Positions 23,958-38,500 of a stretch of DNA of 64,000 nt are shown here, in pieces. The position numbers were made by a program, and so were the translations under genes. A model generated the notes under the pieces. It worked only from the letters and a program-made list of their open reading frames with translations. It had not been told where the DNA came from and made no database searches. Position 1 is the stretch's first letter, and each line of letters begins with the position of its first letter. Source of the DNA: Paraescarpia echinospica (Eukaryota; Annelida; Polychaeta; Sabellida; Siboglinidae); assembly GCA_020002185.1 (NCBI GenBank), contig CM034536.1, positions 12,360,717-12,424,716 on the forward strand, in the 5' to 3' direction.

Positions 23958-24603
23958 TTACTGGTGCATGGCAGCAGCCGATTACATTCCACACTCTAAT
24001 ACATGATATCATAAGGACAAAATAAGTCCTACTTTTTGAGTCGTATACAATCACTCATGGCCCTATCTCCACTACCTAACCACACACGAGGTGAGACAAA
24101 GCTTCAACGTCGGAATGTAATTTTATCCAGCTTGGATTGCTTGGGTTAAACCAACTGTTTGAATAAGTACAAAACACACCGTTATGGGATAAAGAAAACA
24201 AATATTCTGTGTACTTTATGTAGCTGAATACTTCCCAGAGAATTTGAATAGGATTTATTAATCTGTGATGAAGTATAGAGCATTTTGATTGCTCTGTAGG
24301 ATTCAGATTTAAATCACACCAGTAGGACTATTTTCACATACTTCTACTTGTGTCTCTGTTCAACTGTTTCACAAAACTGAACAAATTGTTGTAATGTCCA
24401 AAAGCACAGCGTAATACACACACACCTCCACCGGATTTCAAAGACTAAAACTACTAAAGAAACATTACTCGTATCAATAATATGATACCCAAATCACTGG
24501 ATTTACTTGACTACAACATTTCACCTTTGGCACATCTCAAAGAAATTATTATTAAATTGCAACATAACTAATCAAAATGGGATTCACTAGGGCAAATATT
24601 TAA

Positions 24604-25245
24604 AGGAAATAAAAATAAGGCATTAGCTAAAATCCTTTTTCCATGTGTACACAAAGTTTAACATTGTATGTAACATTTGACAACATTAAACAAATACAGG
24701 AAAATACATTTGTACCATAAATTAGATTTTAAGCCCGTCTGTGAAGCGATTCCCGCGGAAAATAAAATTTTAATGAGCTAGGCGATCATGTGGTATCGTG
24801 ACGTCACTTATGACACACACTCGCATCAGGCCGACCCTTTCCATGCATTCAGAGCATTGTTTACAAGGATAGCTTTTGGGTCGAAACGAGCGTCAGAACG
24901 AGTTATTGTGCAATATTCCAACGTAATACAAACACTAGGTTTCGCCGAACTTGGGGTCGTTTTCAGAATAATTATATCGAATGCAACCAACGGGAGATAA
25001 TCTCCCGTTGGCCGACCCTTTCCAATGCATGGAAAGGGTCGGCCTGATGCGAGTTTGAGTCATAAGTGACGTCACATCTCGGCATCCCGAAAAGCACGCC
25101 AAAAATATGCATATTCGAAAATGTCTGGATGCACACCATAAAATGTGGAATTTCTAATTCATTTAATTTTTTTGGCTTGGTGGACATGGAAATAGATAGC
25201 AGGATGTAATATAACGAATTCGAGCAATACATGTTTTTATTCCCT
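24604..25245. mobile_element. TTAA-flanked MITE with ATF/CREB palindromes
   Basis: TTAA at 24600-24603 and 25246-25249. The ends are AGGAAATAAAAATA and, inverted, AGGGAATAAAAACA. Inside, about 50-bp inverted arms (24,800-24,848 and 25,018-25,073) contain TGACGTCA and CGACCCTTTCC. The right arm is preceded by a GGGAGATAATCTCCC palindrome. Non-coding. Confidence 0.65.
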
Positions 25246-25249
25246 TTAA

Positions 25250-26425
25250 AATGATTTCATACCAATAAAAGTAGTTATAATTTGTAATAGAAAAGCCCCT
25301 CACCAAACCTATTATAACATATTTATACCACTGCAGGTGTCAATCATACTAACCACAGTGATTTTCATTGTTATTTATAACATGTTGCTCGTTTAATTAA
25401 AAACATTGTCTACACAAGTTGTGTTGCTATCATTATCTTTCTTGTCTTAATTTTTTATAGAAAATATATAATTTGGCAATTACATAAAATACTCCGGTAT
25501 TATGATAAGGCCAAGACAAATAGTGATCACTATATGGCAATACAACGCAGACCAGTAACGGCTAACCTTTGAAGATGAAATATGTTTATCACTGGGTCAT
25601 AGATTGATCTGTAAAATTCTGTTTGCATAAAAATTCTGATAAAACATGAAATATAACATTATTAGTTTATAATGTGAACTATCAAATAGAACAAGCCAGA
25701 GAATTGGGACATTAATTATTATGAAACCCTGTATGAACTAATCCATGATAATTTTGTTAAGTCTTCAGTCACCATGAGATCAAACATACATTGTACATGC
25801 TGTACCAATCAAATATCTCACATACAATAAATTTTATCTTGGCATAACAATTATTTACAATCAGTTACAGGGTTATTCACAGGAGCACATCTCTCTGTAG
25901 TCACCTGTTGAAATTTATAAATTGTTAATGCAGTTTACATTTTCAACAATTTAAGTCATAACTAAATATTCTAAATATCCAAACCATTTCACTGACACTG
26001 TAAACATAGCCAGAAAAGGCTACTTAAACAAAACAACATAAATACTCTGGCAATAACTGTCAACATATATTCAAATGAAACTAAGAAAAATAAACTGATC
26101 AAGTGGATGGAAGATAAGCACAATAAAGTTAATCTATTTGCAAAATATATTATGACAACATCAATGCTAGGCATAGCAGTTAGTCTTCCTGCACAAATGT
26201 GACACAAAAATCATAAACAACTGCCTTCATAAATCAAACATTAATGTACCGGTAAGTTAAATCTGCGTCAGTTAAAATAGTTTTAACTTTTTTGAATTTC
26301 ATAACCAGCGACCAGACAATGTAGACGACCTAGACAACATAGAACAGGCGAACTACAGTCAGGAGTAACATAATTACTAGTATCAGCAACAGGTTGTTGA
26401 CAGTTGAAAGCCAGAGTAGTAATTG
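25250..26425 (-). other. Probable GNPTAB 3' UTR and downstream sequence, end not defined
   Basis: Continuous AT-rich sequence after the GNPTAB stop codon with no convincing reading frame on either strand. I see no unambiguous polyadenylation signal close to the stop. ATTAAA is readable on the minus strand near 25394, and AATAAA near 25235 lies already inside a MITE. The transcript end cannot be placed. Confidence 0.4.
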
Positions 26426-26539
26426 TCATACAGAGATGAGAGAGAGACCTGGGGGAGATGCGGAATGTCGTGAACGTTGTTTCTTGGCAGGCGTCACTTG
26501 TTGGTGACGTCCCCGGAGTCTCTTCCACAGCGACTCAAT
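26426..26539 (-). CDS. GNPTAB: GNPTAB last coding exon, basic cytosolic tail and stop
   Basis: It encodes [20 protein letters not shown] then [17 protein letters not shown] and a TGA stop at 26426-26428. The Lys/Arg-rich tail after the membrane helix matches the cytosolic tail of vertebrate GNPTAB in position and charge. The acceptor follows TGTTGACAG. Confidence 0.9.
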   Translation of the reverse strand: MESLWKRLRGRHQQVTPAKKQRSRHSASPPGLSLISV

Positions 26540-29500
26540 CTGTCAACATCACACAATGCCTTCTCTTCAAACATACTACAGCTTGCTACCTTGGTAACTT
26601 GATTTAAAGTAAGGACTATTCATGCTACAGAAATGCCGACTTAGTAGAGGCCCAACCAAAACAAGCTTTCTCTTCCTTATCTTGTCCCTTCTAAGGAAAT
26701 ATGCAGCTAATCCCACATAGTCAGTATCCATCCTAAATTATTAAATTAATATTGCAAAACGGGCACTCCTTCATGCTGCATTGTGACCTGTTATAACAAT
26801 CTACACCAGCCAAAAAAAACTACCTCAGCATCAGCCAATGTTCACTTAAAAGAAATAGCATCAGTTATTACAGACCATCGCAGCACATTACTTCCAACTG
26901 GATGCCTTTTTATATTAAAAAATAAATGTTTGTAATGACCATTACATTGAACTTTGCAAATTATATGTTTGTAAGAGTCCCTCCCCTCAGACGAAAGTTT
27001 GTAAACACTGATGCTGATAACAATATATTAACAGTATCTGTCCTAAGCGTAAAATATAAATGTCTGATGCCAGACGAAACAGCCTCTGGACCCCCCTCCC
27101 AAACAAAAGTAATTTCCACTGATATGGGACATCAATGTTCTGAGATGATCCCTAAGAGTATGTACAGTTTTGCAAAAAATACACATCTGTATATCTGACC
27201 AGCCTCTCTATTCAGGCCACCCCTTTAACCAGACCATTTTGTGTCGGTCACATGGATGGCCCCTTTATTACAATTGAGATGTTTGGCTGGGCAGACAGCC
27301 GAGTGAAATACTGCCAGACCACCTGGACAGGGCCCAGTCTTCCATGGTGTTGTACGACACATGAACACACAAACTGAAGACTTATCTCACCTTGCTGAAG
27401 AAGAATGAGATGATGGTGAAGAATATGAGAACGCCAAGGGCAACTGTTGTCCACTGCTTCAGTTTCTCCAGGTAATGTCTCCTATACAAGATGTTCATGT
27501 GACAGGTCATGTGACATGATGGTCATGACATCAAGCACTCAATACAGGAAATATTATATATGAAAATGAACAGATCTACGGGTATTAACATTAACATAGT
27601 ATTTACATACCAAATAATGCAATTGATTATTAGTAATTTTTCATTGAAAAAGAACATGCATAGCTACTTTTTATTATTTTACTGTCAACATTTTATACAG
27701 CGAAATGCTTGCATTATAACAGAAAATCATAGAAACATGCAAAATTATAAATACTTTATGGAAATTGCACTATAATTACAGCAACAAATCTCACCATTCC
27801 TGAACTTCGTCAACGTACTGGAAACGGTTGCGGTAGTGACGCGGCAACTCAAACGATGAAGGGATTGGAAACAGGGATTCATAGAAGTCGTGCAACACAG
27901 CCTTCACCTAGAACCATAAAGATATTCATTATCACTGACCTCAAGGTCAAAGGTCATTCGAGTTGACATGGGAAAACATTTCAGTCGACAGGGGATTGAC
28001 TGTAGGGGTCATGTTCTAGTTAGACTTCCTGTCTGTTGCACACGAAGAAAAATGCAGTGTATTTTTGAGAAATGATTTTTTACAAAATTCACATGCTGTG
28101 ACATAAGTGCATTTGAATAGGGAGATTTTCATGTGTGATTGTAGAAGATGTTGACTGTAAAATGGTGGATTTCTAGATGATTTGAATAAGCGGAAGGATA
28201 TTTGGCAGCAATTTGCCTGTGTGACCTGTTTGCGGAGTAATTCTTGCCGGCATTTGTAAATATAAATGGGTGTCACACATACAGGCATTTTACGAGAGCT
28301 GGAAGTATGCAATTTTTGTTAAAATCTATCAGCATGTCAATGAGATGATGATAACAGCAGGTGAGAAGTTTAAGACATTTTATAGGTCACGTTTTCTTAT
28401 AATCAGACAAAACGTTAACATGGTCGCCTATGGGAAAACCAAGTGTGCTGACCCCTGTAACATAACTAGCACACACGATATTGGATGCAATTTGTCAAAT
28501 TATTTACATCAAAGTGTTACTTATAATAGTTGCCGCTGTAGCTGACGTCATTTGTTTGTGCAATAATTTGTTTGTGCGTTTGTGTTGTAGGAAAGACAAA
28601 TTGGACAATGTAACATATGTTTTAGTGAAATTGTAAATGTATATCTTGAAATGTTTGACCTTACTGCTATATTAGTTTATGGGTGATGCATTTCTGTGAC
28701 AACCGAGTTATTATTTATATAACTGTTTCCGCGTTCATCAAGATTACATATAGGAAATAAGTTATTAAGGTTGACGCTGTGTTGTATACGTGGAGGTAGG
28801 TGCAACACATGTGATACCTCAATACCACACACGGACAACAATACCAATCAGCTACTCACTGTGTCTGACTCCTTCGAACCATGGGCAATGTTATCATTGA
28901 GACAAATAAACTTCCTGAAAACAACAGAAAAAGCGGCTTACAATAGGCGGTTTCATGTGTCCCTCAAAAATAGTTGCTGAATATATTTTTTTAGAAACTT
29001 GACCGGTGTTTGAAGGTGTTATGAAATTCATCATGTTTTTTTATTTTACATTAGAGAATATTGGGGGAAATGTAAAATACAAGAAGTAACCAATCTTGGA
29101 ATAGGTGAATAAAACATCACTTAGCATGTAGAACACAAGCAGGTTATTTTGGTAAAGATGTAATTGCAAATGTCAGAAACTAGTACAAACAATAAAAACC
29201 TACTTTGGATGTTTGCGAATATCATCGAGCTGTCCGACAATACGTGAGGAATTGTTCTGAAGCATTTTGAAGACAACTTCATCGTCATTCAGCATCTCAA
29301 ACCTTCAACCAAAACAACAAGGTTCGTCACTGTGTTAGTGGAGTGTGATAGCATAGTCTTAACATAAATCTCCCAGTAGATGTGAGGATTCAAACGATGT
29401 TGCTGCTGTTTTAAAGCCTGGACAAATGAGTTATCTCCCCCTCACCCCAGTTCACTCGACTGAACAAAGTAGCAAAACTACTGATGCTCCAGAGAAAAAT

Positions 29501-32500
29501 GTTGGTTGTTCATGAGTGGCTGTATAAATGACTTTCTGGCTGTAGATAGTAATGAAATTATGGAAAAGAAGAGACTTTGCATTGTAATTGCAGCATAGTC
29601 GACTTGAGGTTGGAATTACCAAGTCTGCCGGGGAATGAAGTATAAAGTATGTTGAGCAGTTCTATGAATGAGATACTATGTTATATAAGAACATGCCTTG
29701 TTTTATTTTCACAGGCTTGGCAGCTCATTTCAACCACTTTGCCAACATTCTGTAATGGTTGATGTATCTCTAAATCGCAATTATTAGAAGTTAACCAAAA
29801 AATTTATAAATAAATACTATTTAATTGTCTACATGAATGTCATACTGATTGTAAATAAATGTCTCCCATTCATGATAGCTACATTTATTTAACTATTATG
29901 TGTCCAAAGTCACAATATCCTCTCACATCGGGATAATACTGCAATACACATGCAATATTTTCAAAAAAATAGATTGCAATACTTTAGTTTACAATATACC
30001 AATTATTGCACACACCTCTGTTATGTTTGTTTCACCACAGGGACTTAAAAGGACGTAGTCTCTTCCCAGTTTTTCATTTATTAATTAATGTAATGTTCTT
30101 AAGACTATGATAACTATGTAGAAGGTATACTGTCTGCCAAAATGTGTTTAGTAAGCCAGTTGCAACATTCGCAATTTGGAAGATACGCCCCCGGAGCACG
30201 TTCAAATAGTAAACAAAACATCCAGTTTCAAAACAAGGTACACTGGCAATAATGCTGCAGTGGGCCGAGTCAACCACAATGCCTTTTGATGTGTGACAAT
30301 TTCCCATTTTCCCACGTTCAACACAGCAGATTTTCCTGTTGAAACTGTAATTCGAGGTAGAGGAACAGACGACCTCCCTGTAATAGAGTGTAACAGCTTA
30401 ATCGCCTGGACATGGTCAGTTAGGCGCAGTAGACAGTGGCCACTTACTTGTATTTATTTCTGCTGCCAAATTTAGTCTTCACCAGAGTGAACAGTGGGTC
30501 ACAGCTTGTGAACAGATGCCTGGTCACTTGGGGCTGCAAGAAAGATTGGCTTTGACATGACCCCTATTTGATTGACTTTACATCAGATGAGCTTGGTGTT
30601 AAATACCCGGTACTTTATTGAAATTTGTAATCAAACATGTGATACAACACATAATATAATGGTCATGACATCAAGCACTCAATAGAGGAACTATTATACA
30701 GAACAGAACTATTAGCATATCAACATAGTAATTACATACCAAATAATACAATTGATTAGTAGCAATTTTTCATTGAAAAATAACATGCATAGCTACTTTT
30801 TATTATTTTACTGTCAACATTTTACACAATGAAATGCTCACATTAAAACAGAAAAATGTGAAACGGCATCAATCTTTATAGAGACTAATAAGGAAGGAAA
30901 AGTTGAAGACAGCAGAAGCAGAGGAAGACCTAGGAGACAATGGGAGAAGGACATGGGGAATGGATTGAAGCAGACGTCTGGTGAGTGGGGAGACTGGCAA
31001 ATGAAAGAGCTGTCTATAGACAATCCATCAAGGCTGCAACGTCCGGAAATTGATAAGCAAATCCATCCATAGGTTAGATTACTGGATTTTGCAACATCTC
31101 CATGGTTTCCGTGGCAACCAATCTTACAATTTGCATGCTCACAATGTTTTGATGGTGTACGTTTTGTAATTTATACATATGTGGAACGCAGTAGCGCAGT
31201 GGTAAGAGCTTCGGACTTTTGACTGAGAGAATCCGGGTTCAAATCCTGTGCAGCAGTGTTGAACCTTGGGCAAATTCGTTTACTCTACATTGCTTCAGTT
31301 CACTCGGCTATATAAATGAGTATATCGCTATAGACAGTGGTGGATATTTGTCTTCGAATAGTCTTCATGCATTAATTGCAGCATGGCTGAATGCTTCCCA
31401 AAGACGAGATGGTGTTCGATTGAACAGGTCTGACAGGGAGTAAAGTGTAAAGCACTTTGAGCAGTCCTAAGGACTAGATACTGCACTATAAAAGAACTTA
31501 CCTTTACATGGAGTACCTATTCAGAAAATGCATCTTTCTTTGTTAAAGTGAGGTTAAAATGTTTTATTTAATTTCTCGGAAAACTCAAAAGCTACTCAGT
31601 ATACCATGCATTCAATGGTAACTGATTTTGCAATGAACTGATTACTAAGTATTGCACATCGCTTGTAAAATTACAAATACATTATTGATGTTACATACCA
31701 TGTTTTTATCATAGTACACCTCCTTGACAGATACTTGTGGGATGTTTGCCTCTGTATCCTGATGCTCCGAGCAATTGATGAAGAGACTCTCGAACTTGGT
31801 GAGAGTCTGCAGGTCAAGGGGCAGGTCAAAGAGACGTGTTGCCAATGTCCGAATCTCTCGATCAGACAACACCCTGTACATCAGAGGGTGGTTGTATTTT
31901 GTTCAAATAATGCATTCGTTCTATTAAGCATACATGCCTTAATTAGCATATTCCCTTTTTAGCACACCCTCTTTTTAGCCGCATCTGAGACCTTGACAGC
32001 GATCTTCAATGCCAACTTTGGCTGTTGAATTCAGCATTATAACATTTTAATTCTTACCAATGTCACACTAAATTGTCACACTAAATTGTCACGCTAAATT
32101 GTCACGCTAAATTGTCACGCTAAATTGTCACACTAAATTGTCACACTAAATTGTCACACTAAATTGTCACACTAAATTGTCACACTAAATTGAAAGCTCA
32201 GTGATGAAAAAACACTGAAAGGTACATTAAAGTTATCAGACTTTACAGTGTCCAGGTATCCTTTTGCTTAAATTGACATATATGTGGATGCATAAGTCGC
32301 TTTCCAGTCATGTCTGCTGAGATGGTCTTATCCAGGAGTCTCAGGAGCCAATGAAAATGGGTGTACACTATGTATGCTTATTTGAAAACAATAATGTGAC
32401 ATATTCTCACATCTCAAATATCTGCTAATCGTACTGTACTGCTGATGAAAGGAAAAAAACAAGGTCTGAAGATGAACATTTCGAAGACAAAAGTGATGCT

Positions 32501-35500
32501 AGAAAACGAGACACCAATATATATCAACACCATGCAGATAGAGAACATTGACATCTACATCTATCTGGGACAGTGATACAGTATCAGAGACAATAACCAA
32601 GACAAGTAGATTCAAACAAGAATCACCGCCGGCTGGACAGCATTCGCCAAACAAAACGACATCTTCAAGGGTAACTTTGGAACCTGCTTGAAGAGACAAG
32701 TCTACAACTCATGCATATTTCCAGTGATGATATATGGCATGGAAACATGGGCACTCACCATCCGGGCAAAGAACAAGCTAGCAGCCGCACAAACAAAGAT
32801 GGAAAGAAGTGTGTTAAACAACACATATCGGGAGAGAAAAACAAACATCTGGGTAAGAGAAAAGATAAAGGTATAGACGTGATAGATCACAGAAGTGGAC
32901 CTGGGCAGGGCACATCAGCAGACTACAAATGGACATCGCGTATCACAACCTGGAGACCTTATGAAGGGAAACGATCTAGAGGAAGACCGGCGAGACGGTG
33001 GAGAGACGAACTAGATAAGTACTGGAAGGGCACCATCTGGCAGAGGGTAGCGCAAAACAGGCAGATTTGGAAACGATTTGCTGAGGCCTTCGCCCAACCG
33101 CGGGACACTACGGCTGGACAATGATGATGATGTTGACTACATGCTTAACAGAATGAATACGGAACTTAGGTGTTAATATTTTCATCCAAAAAATACAAGG
33201 GTTTTCGTATCAGTACTTTATTTTAAAATGCATATTTATGAGCAACAAGTATTTTGTGTTCTCGCTGATATTGTGTTAGTGGATGGATATATCACCTAAG
33301 CAGTTATACTTCCTATGAAGTATGATGTTCATTAGGCATTATGTACATGACAAGAAACTTGACTTTCATGAATATGTCAATCGTGTCTCATGGCCTTTGC
33401 CAGTGGACTGATTTACTATGGGTGTATTCTAAACGTTTTTCAAATTAATTACATTCATATTGTAATTGCACTGTTCATATTGTAATGAATAACGTGCAAC
33501 AACGTGTCAGTGGTGTCTGTGTAAATAAAGCTTTGCCCTAAAAAAGCACATTCCACGGATTATTTTAATGGAATATAAAAAATGCAGTGGGGTGGTTACA
33601 GTGTCTTAATGACCTTGTGGCGAAATGACCCACCTTTCTAAGTAAAACTTGTGTTTTGTGGCGAATGTGAGTATTTTTCATATCTTATGTTTATAAGTGT
33701 AGTGATTTTTAGTCCATTACAATGCAGAGGTGAATAATGCATAATGTTTACCGTCAGGTTTGTAGGAATGTGGGCTCTGAGAAACCGGAAGGGTGACATG
33801 GTACAAGGGTTCCGTGTTGTATCAGGTTTGGATTCTAGAGTTCACTTTCCTAATAATGTCATTCCCAAAGTAGCTGCATGATAAGCAGTCCACTTTCATT
33901 AAATAATAATAATGATTAAATCTAGCACTTATATCCCCAGGTATCCGAGCTCTGTCGCAACAATAAAATAAACATCATTCATTTGGCCAATTTTTATTTT
34001 CTGCTACACTGGACTTGTATAGAGATAGTTACCCTGAGTGGTCTGTGTCCATCTCTATAAAGACCTCAGTCGCCGACACATTCTGGATCTGATCCATCAG
34101 GAAGTAGAAGTAGGAGAATGCAAACTGCATGTCCGTCGAACTGCGGATCTTGTGGGAAGATGTCACATCCCACTCCTTCGGGAATCTGAAGCAGAGTACG
34201 AACATCAGATCTCCTGTAATGACCACATGTCTACGGTCACCTAAAAACAATTCAATTTTCAGCCGTCCAAAACATACAGTACAAAAATAATTGCTTTAGT
34301 GTTGGAAACCATACGGAAGCATGTACTGTATGCACTCGGACACGTAAACATAACAGGCAGGGGCGGATCCAGAAAGCGAGCCAGTCTGGGGGGCACAACT
34401 ACTTCCACTGGCGGCCGAACCGTAACTTCAGCTTCTCCACTGGCTGGCTCAGTCCGACTGGTGACATCCAAAGACGGGGGGGGGGGTGCTGTTGAAAATT
34501 GTTCGCCGCCATATTATCAGCTCTTCTTCAGCTTCTTTGCTGGCTCAGCTGGCTATTAGACTGTGATATCAAAGATGGGGGGATGGGGCATAATTTAACT
34601 TCACCTTACTGTAACCTGAATGGGGGAATTTCAAACAGTCTAGGGGGGCACCGTTGTGTGGGCCCATTCAAAAAGGTCTATGGGCATACAAAATTGCAAA
34701 AGTCTAGGGGGGCACATGCCCCCCAACCCCCATTGATCCGCCAATGTACTGTATAAAATCATTCTTTATGTAGATTTTTAGGGTGGCCAAAAACAAAGTC
34801 TCTACAGTGCCCATGATGATGACTGGTGGCGCCACTATGTGGATTTATTTCTCCCTGTAAACGTAGTGACGACCAACCCACGTACGTTATGCTGTGTTTT
34901 TGGGGACAGTAAACACTGTTCATTTTGTGTAACTTTGTCCTGGAATTCCATACCAGTCTATAGACAGGCACTCATTTATACGGCTGACTGAACTGATGCC
35001 CGGTGGAGAGAATACAATTAAGTTATAAAATTTTTCCTTGTTAGTTATATGCAAAAACCAACAAAGAATAAAGGCATGACTGTGCTGACCTCTTTAAATA
35101 GAATATCTAGTCTCTTCTCATCAAACATTATACACTGATAATAGACATGTCCACCACTAGATGGCGTGACCCACCTTGCTTGTAGTTCAGCCATGATGTT
35201 CCTGTCGATGAAATGAGGCATGTGTGCAGGCACCTTTCTGGCTGTGTAGCCGAACGCGAGATTGTAGATGTGATTGACGTGTCGCAGGGAGTCGGCATAT
35301 GTGTCAAGGAGATGTCGATGCGGCGCCACAGCGTCACTGTATTGTCTCTGCTTCTCTATCAAGTCCCGCTTCTGTAGACCAGATACTAGGACTACAGTCT
35401 CAAACACTAGATCAGTTCTCATGCTACAGATGTAGTTTATTACTTGACAACATATGATACACATTAATTTGTTGAACATTAACTTTATGTTAAAGTCAGT

Positions 35501-38500
35501 TTATACTGATGGTATACAGTAATTTATTGAACTTGATTTGAAAGTAGCTTTATTTAGATGTTTGGTGTACATAAATTTGTTAACTTAATTTAGGAATAAT
35601 TTTCTAGTTTTTAATTTAGTAATGTGACACCTTAATTTTAGAGTACCGATGGTTATCACTAGAGGCTTAATTACAATTCTGCTTAACTGAACAAGTGACA
35701 TATCTGAAATGGAAAACATACGGCGGACTCATTGAGTGGTGTTCTCATTCTAAAACCTATGCTTGACCAGTTTTCATTATTGGAACAAACACCGAATTGC
35801 CTTCCAGTACCAGGGTAATCACAACTCGTTCTGTTTTACAACACCCAAAAGTAGTAGAACAAGATGTGTTCTGGCATTCACTTTCCACATCGTTCACTTA
35901 CAAAGTCACCACTTTTGTGGTTACTTACAATATCATAACTCGTATTGTGTAATTGAAGATGTTTGCAAGTAGCAGTAACAATAAAATAAACTATATGAAG
36001 GGTTTCAGGGAAAACACGATAAAGAAAGAAATTTTGCCCAAACCAGGATTAAACGTTTGCTTAAACACATGTTGAGCTAGGATACTATTTAATTTATATA
36101 AAAACGCAATCAATCCCCACGAAACGACGTTCACAAAAGAACATTTGTTTTCAAAACGCAATAAGTGCCATCCGTCTTTTTTGTCAAAACGTGATATATC
36201 CATGTTCAGCCATTCAGCACCGCCGTGCCGCAAATGCAACTAAACGCAGTGACGGCGCGCGTTGTATGAATATACAGAGTTTTATATATACAGATAACAA
36301 AATAAATTAAAATAACATTTTGTATAACAAATGTGCAACAAATATTTCAGAGTCTGCCAACATTCTCTATGATTATGAACTGTAAATATATATCAACTTA
36401 ATTTACAAGTTGTTATTTAATCTTTGAGGATGAAGCACAAAGGTGACTTTTTCTCAAAATGAAGAAAATGGATATATCACGTTTTGCCCTAAAACCATTC
36501 ATATATATATATATATATATGTTAAATAATTTAATTGTATATGCATCTTTATGTTACATTTAATACAATTTATATTTTGGTATTAATTGCAACTTTGTAC
36601 AGCAATACTGCAACTTTGCAAGTAATTGATAACTTGTGTGATGTTATACAGAGTCTGGAATGCCAGACCTTACCTTCTGGAGGGAATCAAAGATGCCTTG
36701 TTTTTCCCATGGTAAGAAGCCAAGTTTCTCGTCCTCTTCGATTCCCTTCAGGTCTCGAGTCTTGAAAAGCACTTTTCCGTTGCCATTAACAACTCCTCCA
36801 ACGTCCACTGATTTCTTCTTTCTATCATCAGTTTGACGACTAGCACCCTTTCGCGACTTCTGCCCAACTTGCACTGGCACTGCCACATTCACGTTGCCAA
36901 GTCCTTCTTTTCTACCCAACCTTTCACTGTCAACATCAGTATACTTTACATCTTTAAGTAATGCCGGTTCCCCATTTTTTTGCTTTTGTACTGGCTCATT
37001 CTTATCTACTTGCATTCTCCAACTGCTCTTTAACTTTGTCTTTTCGTGATTATCTTCAGACCTGCGAACTTTCTCATCCTTCATGTGATGTGTACGATTT
37101 AATTTTCCTTTCACCGATGCACCGGGCAATGAGACATCTCGTTTCAGAGGGGCTCTGATTGGTTCTTTCCCCTCCTGTTTCAAACGCTTCACATACTTCT
37201 CCCACAGCCGAGCTTGGGCGCGAACAAACCCCTTTCTTGTCATGTCTCCTAAAACAGGTGAAGAAAAATGTAGTGACAGTCAGTGTGGTAATAAAGAATC
37301 ACGTGCACATATTTAATTAATTAAACTTATTTATGTCTTACTTGCACTTTTAATGCATACGGGTGTAAATTATAATTGTCCTTGTCATCGTCATTTTATA
37401 TAAATTTCTTTTTTACTTACATGTCTTTGTAAATGCATATATATTCTTTTAATTCACGATGTGTATATCTGCATTTTTATGTGTATTTATTGTTTGTACA
37501 CCAACTTTGTCTGAAACTATACTGTTTTATTTACTATTATATTTAATGTTTTACATGTAATTTGAATTTGTGCTGTCCTTTGAATGAATATATTATTATT
37601 ATATCATAAAGCTGTAAGTCTTTGTTATGAATATCTAGTGAGTGAGTGAAAAATGAAATTTACTATATTATAAACTGTATGTTTAATTACAACTGGAATA
37701 TATATCAAAATCACTATATTTGTGTTCTGCAAACACTGTAATCGATTACATTCAAATTCATAGTTTTACTTAATTACACATAAAGTGAAGTTTGTCTTTT
37801 CCATTACCAGGAATTACAAGAAGTTCATTGAATCAGTACTCTTGTCACAATTTTGATTAGGAGTGTGGGAATCACACAACTTCAAAGTTACTTGTTGGTG
37901 CAAATGCATACCCTTGCAATAAGTGTGAATGAAGGCTGTTCACAATTGAATATTTTGTTTGCAGTCTAAACAATATTCAAATTGCGATCACTTTTCCGGA
38001 CTTAATAAATGCAATTTTGCTAACAGTACACCTTCTACATTGTATATTCTAGTACATGTATTAAGAACATATATTAAAAAATGACAAATAAACAGACACT
38101 GTTTAATGTCATTGCAACAAACACCAAAATGCAAGAGTCATACCATTATTCAGCTGTTGAGTCAGTCTATCCAACTCCCTCTCCATGTCGTTGGGAAGGA
38201 GATATTCCCACATGTCCAACAGTAGATACGACCTCATATTCTCCTCTGAAGCTATTCTTGGCTTGGCTGATCTGAAAACAACCAGTTTAAATAAATCAAC
38301 GTACACGAATTCTGTGAAAAAGGTAGCAGAAACATAGTAAACTATTTGAAAAAGGGTTCAATTATTATAGTTAATTGTGTAAATTGGATTTCTCATTGTC
38401 ATCATGGAAACATGGAAAGTAGTTACATATATCAAAATAAAATTCCTTTCCTTGTACACACTCCACACCCATTACACAAACCAGTCACAAACGTACACCA

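Noticed and set aside
35991..36239. 82-codon minus-strand ORF in a GNPTAB intron as an extra exon
   Set aside because: Flanking exons already join in phase, and the ORF has no similarity or matching splice sites.
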